Notes: generated from the letters alone by a model not told the origin. 52,547 nt of DNA from an uncultured Acidobacteriota bacterium (GCA_903845115.1 CAIMWE010000051.1:1-52547); one strand, 5' to 3'. Counted from the stretch's first letter, positions 26,818 to 34,886 are shown. Translations and numbers: made by a program.

Positions 26818-28304
26818 CTGGCCACCGGACCTTCGGCCTTCGCCGGCTCGGCTCCGCCCGCGAGCTGGGCCGCGATCTTCGACCGCCACTCCGCCGCGGT
26901 CAGGAGGAGGCGCGCCTCGTCGAGCGTCCTGACCTTCCGGCCGTCCCACAGGACCTTCCCGTCCACGACGGTCAAGGAGACCGCCGAGGCCTTGACCGAG
27001 TAGACGACGGCCGAGGTGACGTCGTACCAGGGCTGCGACCGGCTCGTCGCCAGGTCCACGGCCACCAGGTCGGCCCTCTTCCCGACTTCCAGCGAACCGA
27101 TCCGCGCTTCCATGCCGAGCGCCCTCGCCCCTTCGATCGTGGCCATCCGGATCAGGTCGCGCGCCGGCAGGACGGTCGGGTCGAGCGCCTGCACCTTCGC
27201 CAGCTTCCCCGCGAAGTCCATCGCGTCGAACATGTCCAGGTCGTTGTTGGAGCCCGCCACGCCGTCCGTGCCGAGGCCGACGACGACGCCCGCCTTCATC
27301 GCGGCGACGACGGGGGCGATTCCCGAGCCGAGCTTCATGTTCGACTCCGGATTGTGCGAGAGCTTCACCTTCCGGGCGGCCAGCAGCTTCAGGTCCTCCG
27401 CGTCCAGCCAGACGCCGTGGGCGGCCAGCACGTTGGGCCCGAGGAACCCGATCGAGTCGAGCCAGCTGGCCGGCGAGGCCCCGTACTTCCCGAGGATCGT
27501 CTTCTGCTCGTCCCGCGTCTCGGAGAGGTGGATCAGGAGCGGCGCGCCGAACTCGTCGGCGAGCGCCTTGGCGGCGAGGAGGGTCTCCTTCGAGCAGGTG
27601 TACGGGGCGTGCGGGGCGACCGCCGCGGTGACGCGCGGGTGGCCCTTCCACTTCGTGAGAAACGCCCGCGTCACCCGGATCGACTCCGGGAGGTCCTTGT
27701 GCGACGCCACGGGGAAGTCGAGCCACGTCTCTCCCAGGACTCCCCGGAGGCCTGACTTCTCGACCGCCGACGCCACGTCCCACTCGAAGTAGTACATGTC
27801 GGCGAAGGTCGTCGTCCCGCCCCGGATCATCTCGGCGGCGGCCAGGAGCGTCCCGTCCGTCACGAACTTCGGCGAGACGTTCTTCCCCTCCGCCGGGAAG
27901 ATCGACTTCTCCAGCCACTCCATCAGCGGCCGGTCGTCGGCCACCCCGCGCAGCAGGCTCATCGCGGCGTGGGTGTGGGTGTTGACGAGGCCCGGCATCA
28001 GCGCCGCCCCGGGGCGCGAGACCGTCGCTCTGGCCGCCCACTTCGCCGTCACCTCGGCCCGGGTCCCGACGGCCACGATCGCCCCGTCCTTCACGGCGAC
28101 GGCCCCGTCCGGGACCACCCGGAACGCGGAGTCGACGGTGACGACCGAGGCGGCCGTCACGATCAGGTCGCACCGGCTCTTCTCGTGCACCGCGGCCTTC
28201 GCGGCGGCGGCCTTGCCGGCGCCGGGGGAAGGGCTCACGGCGTCGGCCGCGAGGAGGGCGGGAGAGGCCGCGAGCAGCAGGGCGGCGAGCCAGCGCCGGG
28301 TCAC
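26814..28304 (-). CDS. Exported MTA/SAH-deaminase-like amidohydrolase
   Basis: This is a metal-dependent amidohydrolase of the 5-methylthioadenosine/S-adenosylhomocysteine deaminase (MtaD/TrzN-like) type. Metal ligands appear as HTHAAMSLLRG, APHAPYTC, HLSET, AAHGVW and GTDGVAGSNNDLDMF; SHNPESNMKLGSGIAPV is diagnostic of the family. Unlike usual cytosolic members it starts with a signal peptide, MTRRWLAALLLAASPALLAADA, then a roughly 25-residue Ala-rich linker before the enzyme domain, which suggests periplasmic deamination of adenosine-type nucleosides before uptake. GTG at 28304 overlaps the cdd stop (GTGA). The neighbours nupC, punA, cdd and deoA support a nucleoside substrate. Confidence 0.87.
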   Translation of the reverse strand: MTRRWLAALLLAASPALLAADAVSPSPGAGKAAAAKAAVHEKSRCDLIVTAASVVTVDSAFRVVPDGAVAVKDGAIVAVGTRAEVTAKWAARATVSRPGAALMPGLVNTHTHAAMSLLRGVADDRPLMEWLEKSIFPAEGKNVSPKFVTDGTLLAAAEMIRGGTTTFADMYYFEWDVASAVEKSGLRGVLGETWLDFPVASHKDLPESIRVTRAFLTKWKGHPRVTAAVAPHAPYTCSKETLLAAKALADEFGAPLLIHLSETRDEQKTILGKYGASPASWLDSIGFLGPNVLAAHGVWLDAEDLKLLAARKVKLSHNPESNMKLGSGIAPVVAAMKAGVVVGLGTDGVAGSNNDLDMFDAMDFAGKLAKVQALDPTVLPARDLIRMATIEGARALGMEARIGSLEVGKRADLVAVDLATSRSQPWYDVTSAVVYSVKASAVSLTVVDGKVLWDGRKVRTLDEARLLLTAAEWRSKIAAQLAGGAEPAKAEGPVAR

Positions 28305-28720
28305 TTCGGTCCCCCGAACTCGAACGGGTGGGGGTAGAGCGACGACAGCGTCCGCCTCTCCAGGAGGCCCGAGACGGTGGCCATCAGGACCTCGATCTCG
28401 CGGCACTGGTCCCAGAGGACCTGGCGGCAGGCGCCGCAGGGAGGCGTCGGGGTCTCGGCCCCGGTCGCGACGGCGACGGCCCGGAACTTTCCGACCCCTT
28501 CCGAGACGGCCTTGAACACGGCGATCCTCTCGGCGCAGACGGTGAGGCCGTACGAGGCCGACTCGACGTTGCACCCGGTGTGGATGGAGCCGTCCTCGGC
28601 GAGCAGCGCGGCGCCCACGTGGAACCCGGAATAGGGGGCCGACGCCTTCGCACGGGCGGCCTTCGCCGCCGTCACGAGCCGCTCCTCCTCGCCCGGCGTG
28701 AGGGGACGCGGGGCGGTCAT
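28301..28720 (-). CDS. cdd: Cytidine deaminase
   Basis: It deaminates cytidine/deoxycytidine to uridine/deoxyuridine. This is the small tetrameric type (139 residues) with zinc and catalytic motifs TGCNVESASYGLTVCAERIA (first zinc Cys and catalytic Glu) and PPCGACRQVLWDQC (the other two zinc Cys). YSGFHVGAALLAEDG contributes to the substrate site. The ATG shares a base with the purine nucleoside phosphorylase stop (TGATG). Its product feeds the pyrimidine nucleoside phosphorylase encoded two genes downstream. Confidence 0.94.
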   Translation of the reverse strand: MTAPRPLTPGEEERLVTAAKAARAKASAPYSGFHVGAALLAEDGSIHTGCNVESASYGLTVCAERIAVFKAVSEGVGKFRAVAVATGAETPTPPCGACRQVLWDQCREIEVLMATVSGLLERRTLSSLYPHPFEFGGPK

Positions 28721-29631
28721 CAGCTCCTCGCGCGCTTCCCGGCGGGAAGGGGAGAAGGCTTGCGGGCGGAGGGCATCTTCTTCTTCTCCTCCATCAACGT
28801 GTCGCCCGAACGGCCGCCCCCGAGGGCGGCGACGAGCGCGCCGAGGAGCTGCACGAAGCGGTCCTTCACCCGGGCCGTCGTCTCGATGACCTCGTGGTGG
28901 GAGAGCGGCTGCTTCAGGACGCCCGCCGCCATGTTCGTGATGCACGAGATCCCGACGACGCCGACGCCCATCTGGCTCAGGGCGATCACCTCGGGGACCG
29001 TCGACATCCCGACCGCGTTCGCGCCCATCGTCCGGAACGCGCGGATCTCGGCCGGCGTCTCGAAGGAGGGACCGTGGACGCCCGCGTAGACGCCGCGCCG
29101 GAGCGGGATCCGCTCGCGCTTCGCCACCGCCAGGGCGGCCTTCCGGAGGTCCGCCCGGTAGGCGTCCGACATGTCCGGGAACCGCGGCCCCAGGTCGTCC
29201 TCGTTCTTCCCGACCAGCGGGTTGGTGCCGAAGAGGTTCAGGTGGTCCTCGATCAGCATCAGGTCGCCGGCCTTGAACGACCTGTCGACGCCTCCGGCCG
29301 CGTTCGTCACGATGACGGTCCGGCAACCGAGGAGGCCGAGTACCCTCGCCGGGAAGACGACGTCCTTCATCGCGTGCCCCTCGTAGAAGTGAACCCTTCC
29401 CGAAAGGACGACGACCGGGACGCCATGGCACTTCCCGGCCACCAGCTCGCCTGCGTGGCCGACGACGGCCGACGCGGGAAAACCGGGGATCTGCCCGTAC
29501 GGGATCCGGGTCGCCTCCTCGATTCCGGAGGCGAACTCCCCCAGCCCCGAGCCGAGGATGACCCCGACGACGGGCGGGACGGGGATCCTGGCGTTGAGGT
29601 ACTCGACCGCCTTCTTCAGCTTCGCGTCCAT
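28720..29631 (-). CDS. punA: Purine nucleoside phosphorylase, trimeric type
   Basis: It phosphorolyses inosine/guanosine. Family motifs in order are GVILGSGLGEFA, GHAGELVAG, LSGRVHFYEGH, TNAAGGVDRSF, YAGVHGPSFETPAEIR, NAVGMSTVPEVI and ISCITNMAAG. About 25 extra C-terminal residues (EEKKKMPSARKPSPLPAGKRARS) form a basic tail beyond the usual end near residue 275. I take ATG at 29631; a GTG three codons upstream that overlaps the nupC stop (GTGA) is an alternative. It is the second gene of the salvage operon. Confidence 0.94.
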   Translation of the reverse strand: MDAKLKKAVEYLNARIPVPPVVGVILGSGLGEFASGIEEATRIPYGQIPGFPASAVVGHAGELVAGKCHGVPVVVLSGRVHFYEGHAMKDVVFPARVLGLLGCRTVIVTNAAGGVDRSFKAGDLMLIEDHLNLFGTNPLVGKNEDDLGPRFPDMSDAYRADLRKAALAVAKRERIPLRRGVYAGVHGPSFETPAEIRAFRTMGANAVGMSTVPEVIALSQMGVGVVGISCITNMAAGVLKQPLSHHEVIETTARVKDRFVQLLGALVAALGGGRSGDTLMEEKKKMPSARKPSPLPAGKRARS

Positions 29632-29636
29632 GCTTG

Positions 29637-30890
29637 TCACCCCATCAGGATGCCGGCGATCGTGGCGCTCATGAAGGTCGCCATCGACCCTCCGAGGAGC
29701 GCCCAGAAGCCGAGCCGTGCGATGTCGCTCTTGCGGGTCGGGGCCAGGCCGCCGATCCCGCCGATCTGGATTCCGATCGACGAGAAGTTCGCGAAGCCGC
29801 AGAGGGCGAAGGAGGCGATGAGCCGCGACTTCTCGCTGCCCCACACCTGCACCTTGGACATCTCGGCATACGCCACGAACTCGTTGAGGACCGTCTTGAA
29901 CCCGATCAGCCGGGCCACGGTCGAGCAGTCCTCCTTCGCGACCCCCATCATCCACGCGAGCGGCCAGAGGGCCCGCGAGAAGACCCACTGCAGCGAGAGC
30001 TCGGGGAACCCGAACTTGCCGCCGACCCAGCCCAGAGCGCCGTTGAAGAGGGAGATGAGCGCGATGAACGCGATCAGCATCGCGACGATGTTGATCGCGA
30101 GCGAGACCCCCTGGGAGGCGCCCGCCGCGGCCGCCTCGACGACGTTCGCGTGCTCCTTCTCGATCTTCAGCTTCACCGTGCCGGCGGTCACCGGCTCGTC
30201 CACCTCGGGGCGCAGGAGCTTTGCCATGACGATCGTGGCCGGCGCGGCCATGACCGACGCGGTGATCAGGTAGTTCGCCGGGATCCCCATCGCCGCGTAG
30301 GCGAGGAGGACGGCGCCCGAGATGTGGGCCATCCCGCCCGTCATCATCGTCAGCAGCTCGGAGTTCGTCATCTTCGGGATGTAGGGCGCGATGATGATCG
30401 GCGCCTCCGTCTGCCCGATGAAGATGTTCGCGGCGACCGCCAGCGACTCGGCGCCGGAGATCCGGAGGAGCTTCGTCATCACCACCGCGAAGCCCTGGAC
30501 GACCCGCTGCATGATCCCGAGGTAGTAGAGGATCGTGAAGAAGGAGGCGATGAAGATGACGATCGGCATCACCTTGAAGGCGAAGATGAACGGCGAGAAG
30601 TCGACGCCCGTCGCCTTCCCGATCTGCCCGCCGATGGCCGGGTTGGAGAGCCAGCCGAAGACGAACTCGGCGCCCTTGTCCGAGAAGGCGATCGCCCCCG
30701 TGATCCCGTCGGAGAACGACTTCAGCGCGGCGGCGCCGGCCGGCCAGGCGATCACGATGCCGCCGAGCACGAACTGAAGGACCACGCCCCAGACGACCGT
30801 CGCCCAGCGGATCCGGCTCCGGTTCTTCGACAGGGCCCACGCCACGCCCAGCATGACGGCGAGTCCGATGAAACCCGTGAAACGTGCCAA
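29637..30890 (-). CDS. nupC: Concentrative nucleoside transporter (CNT/NupC family)
   Basis: This is a cation-coupled nucleoside importer of the inner membrane, 417 residues with about ten membrane segments. Substrate-binding signatures are visible: NIFIGQTEAPIII (the GQTEAP motif, about residues 156-162), MTGGMAHISGAVLLAYAAMG, NEFVAYAE and the C-terminal FANFSSIGIQIGGIG. The TTG start follows AGGAGG by five bases. It leads the nupC-punA-cdd-amidohydrolase-deoA operon and supplies its substrates; a terminator-like hairpin separates it from the upstream gene. Confidence 0.94.
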   Translation of the reverse strand: MARFTGFIGLAVMLGVAWALSKNRSRIRWATVVWGVVLQFVLGGIVIAWPAGAAALKSFSDGITGAIAFSDKGAEFVFGWLSNPAIGGQIGKATGVDFSPFIFAFKVMPIVIFIASFFTILYYLGIMQRVVQGFAVVMTKLLRISGAESLAVAANIFIGQTEAPIIIAPYIPKMTNSELLTMMTGGMAHISGAVLLAYAAMGIPANYLITASVMAAPATIVMAKLLRPEVDEPVTAGTVKLKIEKEHANVVEAAAAGASQGVSLAINIVAMLIAFIALISLFNGALGWVGGKFGFPELSLQWVFSRALWPLAWMMGVAKEDCSTVARLIGFKTVLNEFVAYAEMSKVQVWGSEKSRLIASFALCGFANFSSIGIQIGGIGGLAPTRKSDIARLGFWALLGGSMATFMSATIAGILMG

Positions 30891-30915
30891 CCTGACCTCC
30901 TCGAAGAAAGAGAAA

Positions 30916-30957
30916 CCGCTGGCCGCGGCGCCGCTAGACGGCCGCGCGGGCCAGCGG
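30916..30957 (-). terminator. Hairpin with pyrimidine tract upstream of nupC
   Basis: CCGCTGGCC (30916-30924) and GGCCAGCGG (30949-30957) form a perfect 9-bp stem with a GC-rich inner loop. On the minus strand it is followed by TTTCTCTTTCTT. It probably ends transcription of the upstream TPR/IscA/peroxiredoxin genes before the nucleoside operon. The tract is not pure T, so efficiency is uncertain. Confidence 0.6.
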
Positions 30958-30998
30958 AAGGAAGAAGATGATTCCTTTGGCCCGGGGCCCCGCCGCCC

Positions 30999-31718
30999 TC
31001 ACAGGGCCTGCGATCTCTGCTGCGCTTCCCCCCGGACCGAGGAGTCCGGGAAGTCCGTCACGATCCGCTGGTAGTAGCTCTTCGCCTCGGCGGCCAGTCC
31101 CGCCTTCTCCGACAGCTGGCCCAGCGTGAAGATCAGCAGGTCCTTCGGGAGCGGGGACGACGAGGAGTCGAGGTACTTCTTCGCCGTGTCGATCGCTTCT
31201 TTCGTCTGCCCGGACGCGGCGCGCGCCTCGAGCAGCGCGATGGCGGCATAGCCCGAGTGCATCGAGCCGGGGTCGCTCTGGGCGAAGGCGGAAACGCGGT
31301 CCAGCACCGTTCCCGTCACCCCCTTCTTTCCGTCGAGACCGAGAATCACGAGGGACGCGGCGCGCCCCGGGCCCGAGGAGGGGGCGTCCCGGACGATCTC
31401 TTCGAGAGCCTTCCGGGCCTCGCTGATCCTCTCGGCGGGGTCCTTGTAGATCTTCTGGGAGCCGGTCCCCGTCACTCCGTCCGTCACGAGCGGGGCGTCG
31501 AAGACCCCCATCGCCTTCGAGAACCGCGACTCGAGGCTCCTCCCCCGCCACGCGAGGCCTCCCCACGCGAGGGCCACGAGGAGCACGCCGCCGACCCCCA
31601 TCGCCGCCCACTTCTTGGTCTGGGACTGGTGGGACGACACGTAGTCGCGCGCGCCCTCGAGGGCGTGCTGGAGCTCGTCGGTCTGCATTTCCTTCTTCGT
31701 CAGGTGGTGTCTTGCCAT
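30999..31718 (-). CDS. Single-pass membrane protein with TPR-like domain (YfgM-like)
   Basis: 239 residues: a cytoplasmic basic N-terminus (MARHHLTKKEMQTDEL), one membrane helix at about 38-57 (WAAMGVGGVLLVALAWGGLAW), then an extracytoplasmic helical-repeat region with TPR-like pairs (SGYAAIALLEARAASGQTKEA, LPKDLLIFTLGQLSEKAGLAAEAKSYYQRIVTDFPDS). The layout matches YfgM/TPR_21 proteins, which in E. coli are ancillary to the Sec translocon and envelope stress; assignment here is by architecture only. GAGGAAAC precedes the ATG. It is the third gene after the peroxiredoxin fusion and the IscA-like gene on the same strand. Confidence 0.75.
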   Translation of the reverse strand: MARHHLTKKEMQTDELQHALEGARDYVSSHQSQTKKWAAMGVGGVLLVALAWGGLAWRGRSLESRFSKAMGVFDAPLVTDGVTGTGSQKIYKDPAERISEARKALEEIVRDAPSSGPGRAASLVILGLDGKKGVTGTVLDRVSAFAQSDPGSMHSGYAAIALLEARAASGQTKEAIDTAKKYLDSSSSPLPKDLLIFTLGQLSEKAGLAAEAKSYYQRIVTDFPDSSVRGEAQQRSQAL

Positions 31719-31746
31719 GTTTCCTCAGTCCGGGGCCGGTCCCTCC

Positions 31747-32076
31747 TCAGCAGAACGCCGCGAAGGCGGCGTCCGGATGGTCCAGGAAAAACCCCTCGTT
31801 CTCCTTGTCGTCGTAGTCGATGGCCGCGCCGGTGAGGCGAGACCTCGCGGTGTCGTCCAGACTCACCTCGAGGCCGCCAGCCGTCTCGACGACCGTCCCC
31901 TCCTCGGGAGCGCGGTCGGCGAACGTGATCCTGTAGCCCGATCCGCCGCATTCCAGGACGTAGCGGATGACCAGAACGGAGCGGGACGGCTCGATCCCCT
32001 CGCCTCGGAGGGCGACGAGCGCCCGCTCCGTTACCCGGATCTCTGTCCGATCGGAGGCTGACGGCCCTTCGGTCAA
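31747..32076 (-). CDS. IscA/HesB-like protein without the usual Cys ligands
   Basis: A 109-residue protein with the A-type Fe-S carrier pattern: ITERAL-like start (IRVTERALVALRGEG), LVIRYVLECGGSGYRITFADR, VSLDDTARSRLTGAAIDYDD and FFLDHPDAAFAAFC. In genuine IscA/ErpA proteins the cysteine lies in GCSG and two more in a C-terminal CGCG. Here the only cysteines are C43, two residues early, and C109 at the very end, so standard cluster coordination is unlikely. TTG at 32076 overlaps the peroxiredoxin stop (TTGA). The role is unknown; close coupling to a peroxiredoxin hints at oxidative-stress function (inference). Confidence 0.7.
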   Translation of the reverse strand: MTEGPSASDRTEIRVTERALVALRGEGIEPSRSVLVIRYVLECGGSGYRITFADRAPEEGTVVETAGGLEVSLDDTARSRLTGAAIDYDDKENEGFFLDHPDAAFAAFC

Positions 32077-33047
32077 CGCCTCCCCTTGCCCTTGGCAACC
32101 TTCTTCTTCGGCGCGGGCTTCCTGGCGGCCTTGCTCACGGCCTTCTTGACCGTCTTCTTCGCCGGCTTCGCGGCGGGCTTCACGGCCTTCTTCGGCAGCG
32201 CCTTCTTGGCCTTCGGCGCCTTCTTCGCCGGCCCCTTCTTCCGGGCATTCGCGATCGCCTTCTTGACGTTCTTGACGCCCGCCTTGACGCCCGCCTTCAC
32301 TTCCGCGACGGCCTTCTTCACCGCCTTGGTCGCCTTCTTGACGGACGGCTTCTTCCTCGCGTCGGCGACGGCCTTCTTCACCGCCCTGGCCGCGTTCTGG
32401 ACCGCCGGCTTCTGGGCGACGTCGTCCACCGCCTGCGAGACCGCCGTCTCGGCCTTGCGCACCGCGGTCTCGGCATCCTTGACGACCTGCGTCTTGCGGA
32501 CCTCCTCGGCCACCTTCTTCACGGCCTCGACCACTTCCTTCACCGCCCCTCCGACGTTCGCCTCCGCGCCGAGCGCCTTGAGGACCTGGTCGGCGTGGTG
32601 CTCCGTGTTGACCTTGTCGAAGACGTGGAGGATGTTGCCGTCCTTGCCGACGAGGAAGGACTTCCGGAGCACGCCGACGCCCCAAGTCGGGTTCGGGTTC
32701 TGTCCCCACGCGCCGTACGCCTCGTGCACCGCGTGGCCGGCGTCGGTCAGCAGCTCGAACGGGAGGCTGTACTTCGACGCGAACGCGGCGTGGGAATCGG
32801 CGCCGTCCCGGGAGATCCCGAGGACCACGACTCCCGCAGCCTGAAGCGCGCCCCAGGCGTTGCGAAGGCTGCACGCTTCCTTCGTGCACCCCGGCGTGTC
32901 GTCCTTCGGGTAGAAATAGACGAGCACGACGTTCTGGCCGGCGAAGTCCGAGAGCGAAACGGTGTTCCCGGACCGGCCAGGGAGCGAGAAATGGGGAGCC
33001 GGTGACCCGGGGGCGAGTACGACGGGGGGCTTGATCTCTTCGGCCAT
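32073..33047 (-). CDS. BCP/PrxQ peroxiredoxin fused to a histone-H1-like Lys/Ala-rich tail
   Basis: Residues 1-160 are a complete atypical 2-Cys peroxiredoxin of the BCP/PrxQ type: PAPHFSLPGRSGNTVSL, YFYPKDDTPGCTKEACS with peroxidatic C54 and resolving C59, and a normal C-terminal strand/helix. Residues 165-265 are an Ala/Val/Lys amphipathic helix-forming region with repeated AVKKAVA-type units. Residues 265-324 are PAKK/KKAV-rich and strongly basic, like histone H1, AlgP or HU-tail domains. The fusion would tether peroxide-scavenging activity to DNA or other polyanions. ATG at 33047 follows GGAGG. It is divergent from the exported superoxide dismutase, and its stop overlaps the IscA-like start. 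Confidence 0.9.
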   Translation of the reverse strand: MAEEIKPPVVLAPGSPAPHFSLPGRSGNTVSLSDFAGQNVVLVYFYPKDDTPGCTKEACSLRNAWGALQAAGVVVLGISRDGADSHAAFASKYSLPFELLTDAGHAVHEAYGAWGQNPNPTWGVGVLRKSFLVGKDGNILHVFDKVNTEHHADQVLKALGAEANVGGAVKEVVEAVKKVAEEVRKTQVVKDAETAVRKAETAVSQAVDDVAQKPAVQNAARAVKKAVADARKKPSVKKATKAVKKAVAEVKAGVKAGVKNVKKAIANARKKGPAKKAPKAKKALPKKAVKPAAKPAKKTVKKAVSKAARKPAPKKKVAKGKGRR

Positions 33048-33162
33048 CTCTTCTGTCCTCCAGGGTTTCAAGGATAGCAGGACTACCAGCCGGCGAGCAG
33101 GGCCGTCGACCGGGCATCCGGATGAGACTAAATCTCGTATCTTTCCGTGACAGGAGGACCCC

Positions 33163-33885
33163 ATGATCGATTCGACCGGCAACCCCGGACCCACGCGGCG
33201 CGATTTCGTCTCGTCCGCCGCCCTCGCCGTCACCGCGGCCGGAGTCGCGGCTTCGGCAGGCTTCCCGGCCATCCTCGAGGGAGCTGCCCCGCTGTCGCTT
33301 CCCCCGCTCCCCTGGGCCGAGAACGCCCTCGACCCCGTAATCTCTGCCAAGACAATCGGTTACCACTACGGGAAGCACCACAGGGCGTACGTCGACAACG
33401 TGAACGGGCTGATCGCCGGAACGCCGCTCGAAGGCCAGTCCCTCGAAGCGATCGTCAGGGCCGCGGCGTCCGACCCGGCCAGGAAAGGACTGTTCAACAA
33501 CGCGGCTCAGGCGTGGAACCACTCCTTCTACTGGAACAGCCTGAAGCCCAAGGGAGGCGGGAAACCGGAGGGCTCCCTCCTGCAAGGGGTCGAGGCGGCC
33601 TTCGGGAGCTTCGACGGGTTCCGCAAGGAGCTCCTCGAGGCCGGCATGACGCAGTTCGGGAGCGGCTGGGCCTGGCTGGTCGCGGAGGGCGGGAAGCTGA
33701 AGGTCGTCAAGACCGCCAACGCCGACACGCCCCTCACGTCCGGCCAGACGCCCCTCCTCGTGATCGACGTGTGGGAGCACGCCTACTACCTCGACTACCA
33801 GAACCGCCGGAAGGACTACCTGACCGCGGTCGTGGACGGTCTTCTCGACTGGGAGTTCGCCGCGAAGAACCTGGCCAGGAAGTAG
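33163..33885 (+). CDS. sodB: Tat-exported Fe-type superoxide dismutase
   Basis: It dismutates superoxide. An N-terminal twin-arginine signal (TRRDFVSSAALAVTAAG, residues 11-27) precedes a full Fe/Mn SOD domain from about residue 45. Metal ligands by alignment are H68 (YHYGKHH), H120 (WNHSFYW), D202 and H206 (DVWEHAYY). Q116 in AAQAWNH matches the Fe-enzyme glutamine. Tat export implies the metal is loaded before transport and the enzyme works in the periplasm. ATG follows ACAGGAGG. It is divergently paired with the peroxiredoxin-H1 fusion, and the 115-base spacer probably carries shared stress control. Confidence 0.93.
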   Translation: MIDSTGNPGPTRRDFVSSAALAVTAAGVAASAGFPAILEGAAPLSLPPLPWAENALDPVISAKTIGYHYGKHHRAYVDNVNGLIAGTPLEGQSLEAIVRAAASDPARKGLFNNAAQAWNHSFYWNSLKPKGGGKPEGSLLQGVEAAFGSFDGFRKELLEAGMTQFGSGWAWLVAEGGKLKVVKTANADTPLTSGQTPLLVIDVWEHAYYLDYQNRRKDYLTAVVDGLLDWEFAAKNLARK

Positions 33886-34071
33886 CCGCACCAGGGTGCA
33901 CGACTGCGACCTCGGATAGATGCTGCTCTGCGGCTGAACGAGGTCCCTTCCCTCGGGCTCGGGGAGCTTCAGACACCGATCAGATCGGCGCAGACGCTGA
34001 GGCACAGATCCGAGCTCTCCGCGGGCCCGACAGGTGTATCCCTGTCCTTGCTCTTCACGGACGCAGAGGCT

Positions 34072-34521
34072 TCAGCTCTTCCTGGACTTCTCGAGCCACT
34101 GGGCGTCGAGGAGGTCCTGGGGCCGCCCGCAAGCCCGTTTCGACAGGAGGAGGTCGTCGAGGCAAGGAAACGCCACCGGGACCGAGTCGTACGTCGACGG
34201 GACGCGGCGACTCCACGCTGTCGGGAAGTCGAGTCCCGCCACGCGGGTGAGGAGGTCGATCCGGTTCGGCTCGACGCCGATCTGTACGACCGTCCCGGGA
34301 GTCTGCAGGTCCTCCACGGAAACTCCCTCGAGGGGTGCGCCGAAGCAGGCGAGAGCCTCAAATGTCCGCCGGGCGTTCTCCGACGACGGCTCGATCCAGA
34401 GGTCGATGTCCTTCGTGTAGCGGGGGACCGCGTGGAACGAGACGGCGTGCCCCCCGACGACGAGGTAGCGAACCTCAGCGACGGAAAACGCGGACAGCAG
34501 ATCTCTGAAGTCTGGGTTCAG
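34072..34521 (-). CDS. MNT/AbiEii-like nucleotidyltransferase with probable CTG start
   Basis: A 149-residue minimal nucleotidyltransferase: NPDFRDLL then VRYLVVGGHAVSFHAVPRYT and KDIDLWIEP give the hG-G...DhDh active site. This is followed by a helical/strand region with ENARRTFEALACFGAPL and a C-terminal CLDDLLLSKRA...PQDLLDAQWL. An ATG/GTG-only reading would start at the GTG at 34317 and lose the whole active site. Instead CTG at 34519-34521 is preceded by GGGAGG at seven bases and begins exactly where such proteins begin (MNPDF). It overlaps the small partner gene by 47 bases. Members near small helical partners often behave as toxin-antitoxin pairs; here that is inference. Confidence 0.75.
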   Translation of the reverse strand: MNPDFRDLLSAFSVAEVRYLVVGGHAVSFHAVPRYTKDIDLWIEPSSENARRTFEALACFGAPLEGVSVEDLQTPGTVVQIGVEPNRIDLLTRVAGLDFPTAWSRRVPSTYDSVPVAFPCLDDLLLSKRACGRPQDLLDAQWLEKSRKS

Positions 34522-34708
34522 GGCCCACCTCCCCCCGGAGCGCCCGGGCCTCGCCCACCATTTGCCAGACGGCCGCGAGACGCCCCTGGGCGCCCACCTT
34601 TCGCCAGAATTCGAGGTCGAAGGAGCCGTCGTCTTCGGAGGCGGCGCGAAGGACCCGTACCATACGGACGGGCTTCCTGGCGTCGTCTTCGGGGGAGGTT
34701 CGTTTCAC
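34475..34708 (-). CDS. Small partner protein of the nucleotidyltransferase
   Basis: A 77-residue protein (or 62 if it starts at ATG 34663) with the core GSFDLEFWRKVGAQGRLAAVWQMV and the C-terminal LQRSAVRVFRR. Small proteins with a DLEFWxxLxPxxRxxAxWxM-type core are commonly placed just before AbiEii/MNT-like nucleotidyltransferases, and the two genes overlap here. GTG at 34708 sits about seven bases after a GATAAT -10-like element (34715-34720), which would make a leaderless message; the ATG has AGGAAG farther upstream. Function is likely antitoxin-like or a folding partner, not proven. It is divergent from pyruvate kinase. Confidence 0.65.
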   Translation of the reverse strand: MKRTSPEDDARKPVRMVRVLRAASEDDGSFDLEFWRKVGAQGRLAAVWQMVGEARALRGEVGPEPRLQRSAVRVFRR

Positions 34709-34886
34709 TCCCCGATTATCCTCCGCCGGCCCGGAGGTCGCTGCACACGAGCCTGCGAGACGTTCCCGAACGCCCCCGAAGCCCTCGCGCGTCCTCTCCT
34801 TCACGATCTTCGGCCGTGCATCGGCCTCGCCGAACCGTTCGACATCCGACCGCTTTCGGCGGCATGATCCCTTCACGGAGGGTCCG

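Noticed and set aside
33886-34071. A gene or terminator between the SOD and nucleotidyltransferase genes
   Set aside because: I see no open frame with coding character and no clear stem with a T tract in this 186-base convergent gap.
34072-34317. An 81-residue protein starting at the GTG at 34317
   Set aside because: It lacks the nucleotidyltransferase active site that lies in the same frame upstream behind a CTG start with a strong Shine-Dalgarno.
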